This document shows, in pieces, positions 6,830 to 13,703 of a stretch of 21,743 nucleotides of DNA (its first letter is position 1; the number at the start of each line of letters is the position of its first letter). The position numbers were made by a program, and so were the translations under genes. The notes below the pieces were generated by a model, which was not told the DNA's origin, did no database searches, and saw nothing but the letters and a program-made list of their open reading frames with translations. Location of the stretch: positions 1 through 21,743 of IMG/VR virus record IMGVR_UViG_3300030060_008087. One strand, 5' to 3'. The stretch is from a virus.

Positions 6830-7238
6830 GAAGACACCAGAACAGTACGGGGCTTTTGCCACTTTGGTGATGGGCGACGAGAACGAGAAAGAAATCTATC
6901 TCGATGAAGATGATTATCAAATGCTGTTGAAGTGTCTAGACACAGTAAAACAGTGGATAGACGAGGTACCCGGTCCGAACGACGATTGGCCGGATACAAA
7001 AGAAGAGTGGCACAAGCACTTAGAAAGTATGAAATGGGACCGCCAGTATATCGTCGAGGTACAACAAAAGCTTGAAGAAGGTATCACTTCTATCATCGAC
7101 CACGTACGTCTTCTCTCCAGTATCACAGACTTCGATATTTTGCGCCTCGAAAGAGGGAAAGTGACACCAACGGAGTTGCTGGAGCAGAAAAAACGTCAGA
7201 TCATAAACAAGGGTATAAAGGAGCTAACTGATGGTTAG
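6816..7238 (+). CDS. Unknown 140-residue acidic helical protein
   Basis: The ATG at 6816 has AAAGGAGA at ideal spacing and is preferred over the TTG one codon earlier. The protein is acidic and mostly helical, with a tryptophan-rich middle (WIDEVPGPNDDWPDTKEEWH). It may form a helical bundle. No function can be assigned. Confidence 0.7.
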   Translation: MKWDEKTPEQYGAFATLVMGDENEKEIYLDEDDYQMLLKCLDTVKQWIDEVPGPNDDWPDTKEEWHKHLESMKWDRQYIVEVQQKLEEGITSIIDHVRLLSSITDFDILRLERGKVTPTELLEQKKRQIINKGIKELTDG

Positions 7239-7500
7239 AAAGTTTACAATGGCAGTGACCTATCAAAACCTGGCTACGCACAAACCCTCGACAGTGGTGT
7301 ATCAGTCGTTGTCGCTGAACCAGGTCCGTGAACATCCGTTGATGAAAAAAATCGAAGAGGGTATGAAAGAGAACCCCCCGACACTTCAACTGATGGGCAT
7401 GACGATGACGAGCGAACCGCATCACCCCGATGCGTTGAAAGAACAGACTCAGTTTTTAGCTGGGGACGATTTCAACGTGACACCAAAGAAGATCTTGTGA
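7231..7500 (+). CDS. Unknown 89-residue protein, last gene of the cassette
   Basis: AAAGGAG precedes the ATG, and the start overlaps the previous stop by eight bases. It is rich in methionine and threonine near the C-terminus (LMGMTMTSEP). No family recognised. Strong hairpins begin 13 bases after its stop. Confidence 0.68.
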   Translation: MVRKFTMAVTYQNLATHKPSTVVYQSLSLNQVREHPLMKKIEEGMKENPPTLQLMGMTMTSEPHHPDALKEQTQFLAGDDFNVTPKKIL

Positions 7501-7512
7501 TATCTTATCTTT

Positions 7513-7554
7513 GACCCCATAGGGGGTCGCGTGTGACTCCCATACACCGACCCC
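7513..7554. terminator. Overlapping alternative hairpins after the plus-strand cassette
   Basis: GACCCC (7513-7518) can pair with GGGGTC (7523-7528) around the loop ATAG. Alternatively GGGGTCG (7523-7529) can pair with CGACCCC (7548-7554), with GTGT/ACAC extending the stem inside. The two structures exclude each other because they share the G-run. There is no long T-run, so this may be a processing or protective hairpin, or a weak terminator. Confidence 0.5.
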
Positions 7555-7558
7555 TTCC

Positions 7559-7735
7559 CTACCTCAGAGCACACTCGCAAATCATGTAAGGTCCCGCCTT
7601 TTCACACATTTTGATCGTTTTACGGTCAGGGCAGTTCACGTACTCGTGGCCCTTGTAAGCCCAACCGGAACGTTGTGCTGGTTCAAAAGCGTTACAGCCA
7701 GATAGTAATAAAAACAAAAGAAAAGGTGCCGCCAT
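7559..7735 (-). CDS. Possible 58-residue lipoprotein, uncertain gene
   Basis: From the ATG at 7735 the product begins MAAPFLLFLLLSGCNAF. This is a short hydrophobic segment followed by a lipobox-like LSGC with Cys14. Four further cysteines follow (motifs VNCPD, KMCEK, MICECAL). A phage lipoprotein of the outer envelope is conceivable. Against it: there is no lysine or arginine in the signal n-region, no Shine-Dalgarno site, and a hairpin (7738-7766) ends two bases before the ATG. The frame stays open upstream to 7906 but the added sequence looks non-coding. Confidence 0.42.
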   Translation of the reverse strand: MAAPFLLFLLLSGCNAFEPAQRSGWAYKGHEYVNCPDRKTIKMCEKAGPYMICECALR

Positions 7736-7776
7736 CGCGACACCCGGGCGGCATCGGGCCGTGTCGGGCCAATAAG

Positions 7777-7802
7777 GGTAGGCCTTCTGGTCGCTACCTT
7801 TT
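7777..7802 (+). terminator. Weak hairpin with T-run
   Basis: GGTAG (7777-7781) pairs with CTACC (7794-7798), followed by TTTT. The short stem makes this a weak candidate for ending transcripts that pass the hairpins at 7513-7554. Confidence 0.3.
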
Positions 7803-7821
7803 ATCTGAGGAGAAGAAAAGG

Positions 7822-7896
7822 ATGTCTGGATATTGGTATAAACCGCACTTCGGGTCAAGCGGTGCGGTGCGCTACGGAAGGCCTGATGAAGCCTGA
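7822..7896 (+). CDS. Possible 24-residue small protein
   Basis: The ATG follows GAGGAG nine bases upstream and AAGG immediately upstream. The 24 codons encode MSGYWYKPHFGSSG and a short charged tail ending RPDEA. The product is aromatic and basic in its first half. The coding stretch contains a perfect 7-base hairpin, ACCGCAC/GTGCGGT (7842-7848 with 7862-7868). The segment may therefore be structured RNA rather than, or as well as, coding. Confidence 0.35.
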   Translation: MSGYWYKPHFGSSGAVRYGRPDEA

Positions 7897-7921
7897 CCCT
7901 AATCAAGGGATCGACATCTTA

Positions 7922-7946
7922 GCAAATACAAGGGTAGCAGCCCTTG
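7922..7946 (-). terminator. Probable terminator of the replication/regulator operon
   Basis: CAAGGG (7929-7934) and CCCTTG (7941-7946) form a 6-base stem with a 6-base loop. On the minus strand it is followed by TATTTG. It lies 60 bases past the stop of the ribbon-helix-helix gene. The T-run is short, so efficiency is uncertain. Confidence 0.45.
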
Positions 7947-8006
7947 CCCCGCCCACAGTGAACCTCTCGGAATGACGTGACAAAACCGATGAATCTATGG
8001 GCATGT

Positions 8007-8180
8007 CTATGGGAGACGTTCCGTGAGACGTTCTGCCTCGCGGATACGGTCTTGTTCCCATTCCCTGAGAATCTTTACCAGTTGTTTACTAATTGGACGG
8101 TCCTCGTGCTTTGCCAAGATTTTTATATCCTGATAAACGTCCCGAGGCACCGCCACTGATTTGTATTTTTCTGTATCCAT
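8007..8180 (-). CDS. Ribbon-helix-helix (Arc/CopG-like) DNA-binding regulator
   Basis: The protein has 57 residues from ATG 8180. The frame is open upstream to 8258 but that part lies inside the polymerase gene. YKSVAVPRDVYQDIKILAKH (residues 6-25) gives the beta strand plus helix A, and RPISKQLVKILREW (29-42) gives helix B of the ribbon-helix-helix fold. These proteins dimerise and insert a two-strand sheet into the DNA major groove, usually repressing at short dyads. Its length is close to phage P22 Arc. It has its own promoter (8188-8216), which places the transcription start at or next to the ATG, so the mRNA appears leaderless. It is the only recognisable DNA-binding regulator in the window and the natural candidate for the TATGRGA operators; that link is inference. 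Confidence 0.8.
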   Translation of the reverse strand: MDTEKYKSVAVPRDVYQDIKILAKHEDRPISKQLVKILREWEQDRIREAERLTERLP

Positions 8181-8187
8181 ATCGGAA

Positions 8188-8216
8188 ATTATAGGACTGT
8201 CAGCGATACTACGCAA
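8188..8216 (-). promoter_or_regulatory. Sigma70-type promoter giving a leaderless transcript
   Basis: TTGCGT (8216-8211) and a perfect TATAAT (8193-8188) are separated by 17 bases on the minus strand. Only seven bases lie between the -10 and the ATG at 8180, so transcription should begin at the start codon. The promoter sits over the last codons and stop of the polymerase gene. TATCCATA just downstream (8175-8182) resembles the operator core TATCCCATA with one base missing. Confidence 0.7.
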
Positions 8217-10119
8217 GTTCTTTCGCTTCTCCCCAACTTGGCCCAAGGTCAATGTCACATTTATTGGGAACCCTTAGTTCTATCGCGTTCTCCATGACTT
8301 CTTTGATCCGTCGTGCGTGATCTGCGTTCATTACACTACAGCCCAACTCATCGTGAACCTGGAGCAGGGGTAGCTCCCCCGCCTCGTACAGATCAACCAT
8401 TGCCTGCTTGGTCATGTCGGCCGCGCTGGCTTGGATCAATCTATTCAAAGCTTTATACGTGTAGGCACGTCGTAAAGGTGTCGTATCTCCGTATGTAGCA
8501 CGTGCTTCTGCCTTTGGCATCGCTTTTTTCAAATCGTAGCCTAACGGCTCATACAAATTGAATCGACACTTGCGGCCCTTGAGAGAACGTATCGCGCCAT
8601 CTTCTTTACTGTCAACGGATCGACTGACACCTTGCATCAGTTCTTTCACAAACGGTACGCGGCTATGGTACTGGTTGGTAATCTCTTTAGCCTCATCTAC
8701 CGGCACGTCCAACTCTCCACTCATCTTGTTCACACCCATGCCATACATCAAACCCAGATTTATCGTCTTGGCCTGTTTTCTTGGGATCTGAGCCATCTCC
8801 GCTACCATAGAATGGAAATCCGTGTCCGGGTCGTCGTTGTACGCTTTTACAAAGTCTTTTGCGCCACGTAGCGGTGTATTCTTCCATTCACCAAACACAT
8901 CCGCGTAATGAACCAAGATCCGTGGCTCCTGTTGCGAGAAGTCTACGGCCGCCCATTGCTCGTCTTCTTCCGGCAGAAACAAACTGCGGATCATGGGACC
9001 GAGTTTTGGATCACGTGCCGGGATCTGTTGAAGGTTGGGGTTGTTCATGGACAGTCGTCCACTGACTGTACCGCCCTCGTCGGATCTCAACTGGTTGATA
9101 TGACCATGTATGCGGCCTTCTTTGCTCACATACTTCATAATCGAAGTAATAAAAGTTCCTTGTACCTTGTTTAGGTTACGTGCTTCGACTACCAATTTCG
9201 CAAACTCGTGTGGATGCTCAGACAAAAAGACTTTTGTAAACGACGGTTGGCCGGTTTGCGTCCGGGCATACTTTATACCCAGCTTGTCGAACGCTTTTGC
9301 TAGAGATGCCGCTGCCCATATCTCCACGTCCATGCCAGCTAAGTCTTTGATCTTTTTGAGTTTTTGTTTTTCTTCTTTCAGCAAAGCCTGCTTCGTTCGT
9401 TCGCACCTCTCCAGATCGACTCGTATGCCGCGAAACGTCATGTCAATCAGGCAGGGCGTGAGCCGTGTTTCGAGGTCAAAGATCGTTTCCAAACTTTCCT
9501 TGCTGATCTCAATTTTAAAAAATTTGTACAGATCGTAAGCCAACCTCGCATCCTGCTCGGCGTATGGTCCAACGAACGCGGACGGTAGCTTCCAAAGCTC
9601 TCCCTTCGGATCGACACCAAACTCAATCGCGGCTTCGGTCAGAAGCTTCTCACTCTTTGCCTCGCCTAAATAATCGTATGACAGGGCGTTCAAACTGTAG
9701 CTGTAGCGGTTCTCATCGAGCAGGGCCGCCATGACCATCGTATCGATAATTTCTCCATTGACCTCTACACCCATCGCTTTGAGCCAGCCCAAGTCGTATG
9801 GCGCGTTGTGCATAATCTTTTTTGCGTCGGTTGCCATTTGTTTTTTCAACCAGCGCATCACAATACCTTGATCCAGGTTACCGCCGCCGACATGACCGAT
9901 GGGGTAGTACGCCTCCCAGCCCTCTGTTGCGACAGCGATACCCACAACCTCTCCGTCTTTTCTAGGCCAACCGGGGCCGTTTTGTTTCAAGTTAGGGTCG
10001 CGTGTTTCTAGGTCAACTGCGATCTCTTTACAACCCGTCAGGTCTCTCAGTTCGAAAGGCGGTGTCCATTCAGATTGTGGGGTGAATAACGGAAACTGTA
10101 GTCTAGTCTCTTTTTGCAT
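8209..10119 (-). CDS. Family A DNA polymerase with 3'-5' exonuclease
   Basis: The phage replicative polymerase, 636 residues from ATG 10119. TTG 10149 and GTG 10140 are upstream alternatives with no better ribosome site. The 3'-5' exonuclease domain shows D36-L-E38, N105 with D109, and Y186xxxD190. The polymerase domain shows TVSGRLSMNNPNLQQIP (about 351-367), motif A DFSQQEPR (393-400), motif B RKQAKTINLGLMYG (447-460) and motif C HDE (589-591). There is no 5'-3' exonuclease domain, as is usual for phage enzymes. Position 455 is Leu where E. coli Pol I has Phe762. Motif A differs from the usual DYSQIELR (Q for I, P for L). It overlaps the DUF3310 gene by 17 bases and is the last replication enzyme in the operon. 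Confidence 0.96.
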   Translation of the reverse strand: MQKETRLQFPLFTPQSEWTPPFELRDLTGCKEIAVDLETRDPNLKQNGPGWPRKDGEVVGIAVATEGWEAYYPIGHVGGGNLDQGIVMRWLKKQMATDAKKIMHNAPYDLGWLKAMGVEVNGEIIDTMVMAALLDENRYSYSLNALSYDYLGEAKSEKLLTEAAIEFGVDPKGELWKLPSAFVGPYAEQDARLAYDLYKFFKIEISKESLETIFDLETRLTPCLIDMTFRGIRVDLERCERTKQALLKEEKQKLKKIKDLAGMDVEIWAAASLAKAFDKLGIKYARTQTGQPSFTKVFLSEHPHEFAKLVVEARNLNKVQGTFITSIMKYVSKEGRIHGHINQLRSDEGGTVSGRLSMNNPNLQQIPARDPKLGPMIRSLFLPEEDEQWAAVDFSQQEPRILVHYADVFGEWKNTPLRGAKDFVKAYNDDPDTDFHSMVAEMAQIPRKQAKTINLGLMYGMGVNKMSGELDVPVDEAKEITNQYHSRVPFVKELMQGVSRSVDSKEDGAIRSLKGRKCRFNLYEPLGYDLKKAMPKAEARATYGDTTPLRRAYTYKALNRLIQASAADMTKQAMVDLYEAGELPLLQVHDELGCSVMNADHARRIKEVMENAIELRVPNKCDIDLGPSWGEAKELA

Positions 10120-10345
10120 GATCTTTTCTGGGGTCGTCACCGATGGCAAAACGTAAATACCAAATCGCCTTTTTTATGTCCTCTGTCTCTTTCCCTTTAT
10201 GCATACATCGCCATAGATACTTGAACGCATTGCATAGACAGTAAACTTTTACTGATTTGGCCCCAAACACCATGATCATCGCGTCGATGGCTTCTATGCC
10301 TCCGATCAGATAATGCTTGGGTTGGTTAACGTTATCATCGGTCAC
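10103..10345 (-). CDS. DUF3310 family protein
   Basis: The product has 80 residues starting at GTG 10345, with AAAGGAG nine bases upstream. The start overlaps the helicase stop as GTGA. The sequence VNQPKHY at the start, then GGIEAIDAM, LCNAFKYLWR and KKAIWYL, matches the DUF3310 pattern (VNxPxHY...GGIExID...NAxKYxWR...DLKKAxWYL). DUF3310 is widespread in phage replication and nucleotide-metabolism clusters, sometimes annotated as nucleotide-kinase-like, but its activity is not established. Placement between helicase and polymerase fits. Confidence 0.88.
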   Translation of the reverse strand: MTDDNVNQPKHYLIGGIEAIDAMIMVFGAKSVKVYCLCNAFKYLWRCMHKGKETEDIKKAIWYLRFAIGDDPRKDHAKRD

Positions 10346-11868
10346 AACGCATAGCTCCTTTGAAAGTTTTCAGGTTCCACAATGAAAAGGTTTTGTTTGC
10401 TACGAGTCACTGCAACGTAGAACACCCGATGTATTGAATCTGCGTCTCTTTCCATCGATTGTTCTGCGGCCACAGTCAGGTCCGTAAATAGGACCACATT
10501 GTCGGCTTCGCCACCTTTTGCTCCGTGGATCGTGCTCAATCGTATCCGAGGCGGCTGGGTGAGGTCTTCGCCTCGCCGCACGAGCGCGTTGATGTATGCC
10601 ACATCTACGCCCGGGATTTTATCCAGAGCCTCTTGCCACGTCATATCCTGAGTTGCCAGCAGACCTTGATTGTCTCGAAGCTGCTCAAAAGTGAACGTGT
10701 CGTCTTCTTCCCCAAGAATCCTTTTGTGTCCTCTTGCCACCCGGACACCGTTACCGGTCATGTGTTGATACAACACTTTCGCCAGTTCGTATGTAATCGT
10801 TTGACCATTTTTTAGAAGTCTCCACGCCTCCAGAGCTTGGCGTATTTTCAGACGCACACTGTGCTGACCGCCTTTGTGCTCAAAGAAGAAACCTTGGGAT
10901 TTTAAAAAGTTGCGGGCACCGTTTAGGTGATACTGTGCTTGTGCCAGAAACAACCATGATCCGTGGCCCAAGTTCAACTCACCAAACTCTGTGATCCTTC
11001 TGACCTGACCTTCTTCTTTCTTCGGCAAATAGTTTTTTGGGAACCGTCTAGCAATCCGGGAGCACACCCGGTTGGCAATCTCGTGTATCTTACGTGGCAC
11101 CCGAAAACTTTGCTCCAACACCTCGCTACCACCCGGCAGGTTGATAAAATGATCTACATCTGCACCACTCCAGCGGTAGATGGCTTGGTCATCGTCGCCC
11201 GCACAGTACATTCTTTTCGACTTTTTCTCGATGGCGTGAGCAATATCCCACTGCAGCGGGGATAGATCCTGCGCTTCATCCAACATTGCAAGCTCAAAAC
11301 TCGGGCAGGTCTGATGTGCTGACTTGGCAAAAAGTTCTAACATGTCTGTGTAGTCGAACAACATGTGCTCTTTTTTGTATTGAGCCAACGCAGATGCAAC
11401 GTAATCGACCTCTAACCACGTGTATTCCACATCACTGAAGTTGTACTCCTGCCTTAACAATGTCTTTTTCAAACGCGACAAAGTAATCAGACGCAGTATG
11501 GGTGACTCGCGCCGTAGACTATTACTGAGATCCTCTTCTACCTCATGCAGTCGAGCCTCACCACTCACCAGGTTGATACCAATTTTGTTTTCTACCTCCC
11601 GGTAGTGCTCTGCGGTCATCAACTGATCTGATTTCAAGCCGGTCAGAAAAAACGCCAAAGAATGTATAGTTCTGAAAAACGGCAGATCTTCTTTCGGATT
11701 GAGTCCGAACCGTTCAGCGGCCCTTTCCTTTGCTTCTGTCGCGGCTTTTCTGGTGAACGCAAAGAACGCAATTTGGTTGGAAGGGACATTGTCAGACAGT
11801 GCCCGGTCAACCAGATTCAGTAACGTAGTAGTTTTGCCTGTCCCCGGGGGTCCAAAAATCCTTTGCAT
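10342..11868 (-). CDS. UvrD/Rep-like superfamily 1 DNA helicase
   Basis: The protein has 508 residues, shorter than bacterial UvrD (about 720), so accessory subdomains are reduced. Motifs in order: Walker A GPPGTGKT (6-13), motif Ia AFTRKAATEAK (37-47), Walker B DEAQD (197-201), motif III GDDDQAIYRWSGAD (224-237), motif IV LEQSFRVPRKI, motif V STIHGAKGGEADNV and motif VI YVAVTRSKQ near the C-terminus. These define an ATP-driven 3'-5' helicase of superfamily 1A. It should unwind DNA for the phage polymerase or act in recombination. Its ATG overlaps the preceding stop by one base. Confidence 0.94.
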   Translation of the reverse strand: MQRIFGPPGTGKTTTLLNLVDRALSDNVPSNQIAFFAFTRKAATEAKERAAERFGLNPKEDLPFFRTIHSLAFFLTGLKSDQLMTAEHYREVENKIGINLVSGEARLHEVEEDLSNSLRRESPILRLITLSRLKKTLLRQEYNFSDVEYTWLEVDYVASALAQYKKEHMLFDYTDMLELFAKSAHQTCPSFELAMLDEAQDLSPLQWDIAHAIEKKSKRMYCAGDDDQAIYRWSGADVDHFINLPGGSEVLEQSFRVPRKIHEIANRVCSRIARRFPKNYLPKKEEGQVRRITEFGELNLGHGSWLFLAQAQYHLNGARNFLKSQGFFFEHKGGQHSVRLKIRQALEAWRLLKNGQTITYELAKVLYQHMTGNGVRVARGHKRILGEEDDTFTFEQLRDNQGLLATQDMTWQEALDKIPGVDVAYINALVRRGEDLTQPPRIRLSTIHGAKGGEADNVVLFTDLTVAAEQSMERDADSIHRVFYVAVTRSKQNLFIVEPENFQRSYAL

Positions 11869-12098
11869 CAGTAATCCTCGACCGTGTCGCCCAACCTTAC
11901 AAATACAGGGGTGTCGGGACCAACATATGCGCCTACTACGTTGAACTCCATGTACTCAACAGACTCTTCTTCTGTCATCCCGTCCCGTGTTTCGAGAATG
12001 ATGCAACACTGATAGTAGTCATAGACAATGACATCTTCACCACCCGGCAGGGATGCGATCCCGATTATTGCATCATCAAAACCGTCTGCTTTCTTCAA
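11868..12098 (-). CDS. Conserved-looking 76-residue phage protein, TTG start
   Basis: The start is TTG at 12098, overlapping the primase stop as TTGA. GAGGAGGAG lies eight bases upstream, and those bases also encode the last glutamates of the primase. The product (DGFDDAIIGIA at the start, EYMEFNVVGAYVGPDTPVFV later) resembles a short unannotated protein I recall from phage replication clusters. I know no function. Tight coupling to primase and helicase suggests a replication accessory role. Confidence 0.72.
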   Translation of the reverse strand: MKKADGFDDAIIGIASLPGGEDVIVYDYYQCCIILETRDGMTEEESVEYMEFNVVGAYVGPDTPVFVRLGDTVEDY

Positions 12099-13624
12099 AA
12101 CGGTATCTCCTCCTCGTTGGTAAACCGGGGGATGCTCAACGATGTTTTATCGTGATGAAACGCCGGTATGCGCCACAGTCTGACTCGTTTGTCCTGTATT
12201 CTCAACAAAGAGGAATGACCGTTGAGGTCTCTCAATCTCTGTGCTATCTGATGAGTCTTAAAGTGTTTGAAGTTTGCTTTGAGCAAATGCTGCTCCAGAT
12301 CTTTAAGTCTGAAATAAGTCTCGCCCCTTTCTTCATCTGTCCACGGACGCTTCAGGAGTATTTGTTCTTTATCTTCTGCCGCTTGATGACCGGTGCAAAA
12401 GTCTTCCAGATGATCGTTGAACTGCCCGTTGATACTGACATCCTCTGACACCTCAATGATACTGCCTTCCGTGTCACTCATCTCGTTGAGTAATCCGTTG
12501 ATCCGCGTCTCCCAGATATCTTTTTTCATGGTCCGTGGCAGGAAGTTCAATTGATCGACACAGGCTTTTTGAAACGCGCCTTGGTTCAACAAATCATCCG
12601 TTCCCATCTCTAACGGCTGTCCCATCACATCAACAAACCAAACGGGCGGTATGCTGTTGTACTTTCTGAGGTTTGCTATCTGAACCCCAGTTGTCACACC
12701 CTCTATGCCAAACTTGCGTGTCATGCATAGCTCACGGTTGCACACACTGTTGATAGGGGCATCGTTACACTTGTAAGCGTAGTCCTTTCGCTCCAGTTGT
12801 TTCGCCACGGTGTTGACTTCGCCCAAGGGCAGTGGCGGATGTATGAACTTCATGTTGTGTTCTAAAATCTCTGACTCCCAGCCTTCAGGGTTGGATTTGC
12901 GGAGATAGACACCGAGGTTAAATAGACCGTTGTTTCTGGCCCCTTCAGGTATTCCCTGTTGACAGAGGGCCTGTAAGCAAGGCGGCCCGTCTTTGAGTGG
13001 TAAGTCCGGGTCTTCCTCTACTTTGAGAGCTAAGACCTGTTCATGGGTCTGCACGTTTTCATCGTACAGTTCAAAAAACTCTTCTATTGTCGCGGCTGTG
13101 CCGTCTTGTTTGAATGCATACCGTAAGCCGTTCTCGTGATCAAAATACGGCGTATTTAAAAAATTACCCACATCGCCACGTTCGAGATGTAAGACAATCT
13201 GCTTTGGAAATATTTCACATGATCCGTAGCCCAAGGACACTGCTAATCTTTTCAGGGTGTCCTGCATGTCTTTTGCTGGGATAAACGTCTGAGTGAATAA
13301 AAACACATGAGCACCACCGCTTTTGCTTCTACATACCACCAAAGGTAGTTTCGCTTTTTGCAGTTGCTCTAATAACTTTTGGTGATCGAAGTTGTATTCA
13401 TCAATGTCTATGCAACCCCAACAGACTTGATTGTCTTCGTTGATGGGTATGATGCCGATGCTTTGTTGTCCAGACAGGTGTGCTTGCCATGTCTCTTCGG
13501 TTCTGGATTCTTTGACTACCGTGGCTTTGCCTGTTGCTTTGCCCTTGGTGTCGCGACCGTTGATCTTGTATGTGCCGTAAGCACTTTTCAGGCCGTCAAA
13601 AATTTTACTAAATCGTTCAATCAT
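12095..13624 (-). CDS. Archaeo-eukaryotic-type primase (TOTE-like) ending in an SSB-like tip
   Basis: The protein has 509 residues. CWGCIDIDEYN (68-78) supplies the metal-binding DID at 73-75, SKSGGAHVFLF (101-110 region) the SGGxH motif, and CEIFPKQ (136-142) the third catalytic block. Together these are the signature of the archaeo-eukaryotic primase superfamily, close to the TOTE-type primases of phages. EGARNNGLFNLGVYLRK (227-243) fits a PriCT-type helical domain. C286, C295 and C300 may bind metal. The final residues NEEEIPF copy the acidic-hydrophobic tip of bacterial SSB (DDDIPF). The ribosome site is weak (GGA), and an 8-base hairpin lies 20 bases upstream of the ATG. It should make primers for the family A polymerase. 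Confidence 0.87.
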   Translation of the reverse strand: MIERFSKIFDGLKSAYGTYKINGRDTKGKATGKATVVKESRTEETWQAHLSGQQSIGIIPINEDNQVCWGCIDIDEYNFDHQKLLEQLQKAKLPLVVCRSKSGGAHVFLFTQTFIPAKDMQDTLKRLAVSLGYGSCEIFPKQIVLHLERGDVGNFLNTPYFDHENGLRYAFKQDGTAATIEEFFELYDENVQTHEQVLALKVEEDPDLPLKDGPPCLQALCQQGIPEGARNNGLFNLGVYLRKSNPEGWESEILEHNMKFIHPPLPLGEVNTVAKQLERKDYAYKCNDAPINSVCNRELCMTRKFGIEGVTTGVQIANLRKYNSIPPVWFVDVMGQPLEMGTDDLLNQGAFQKACVDQLNFLPRTMKKDIWETRINGLLNEMSDTEGSIIEVSEDVSINGQFNDHLEDFCTGHQAAEDKEQILLKRPWTDEERGETYFRLKDLEQHLLKANFKHFKTHQIAQRLRDLNGHSSLLRIQDKRVRLWRIPAFHHDKTSLSIPRFTNEEEIPF

Positions 13625-13633
13625 CTAAATTCC

Positions 13634-13677
13634 AAGCCCGGGTAGCCCAGCAGGTCGAAGACGAGTAAGCTGGGCTT
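13634..13677 (-). promoter_or_regulatory. Hairpin in the leader of the primase gene
   Basis: AGCCCAGC (13644-13651) and GCTGGGCT (13669-13676) form a perfect 8-base stem with a 17-base loop. AAGCCC (13634-13639) can compete for GGGCTT (13672-13677), which would bring pairing to within ten bases of the primase ATG. It fills the only sizeable gap (79 bases) in the replication operon. It has no T-run on the minus strand, so RNA processing or translational control is more likely than termination. Confidence 0.5.
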
Positions 13678-13703
13678 TAGGAGACCGGGTTCCCCATTTG
13701 CGG

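Noticed and set aside
7883-7889. CTGATGA, resembling the conserved core of a hammerhead ribozyme
   Set aside because: The matching GAAA core element and a proper stem II are not present downstream; a 7-base match is expected by chance.
7981-8030. CTATGGGAGACGTTCC as a sixth operator
   Set aside because: Only the first half-site fits; it lies in the coding end of the ribbon-helix-helix gene with no promoter nearby.
8313-9588. Series of plus-strand ORFs of 60-140 codons
   Set aside because: They lie antisense to the family A polymerase, whose catalytic motifs are intact; they have no ribosome sites or recognisable domains.
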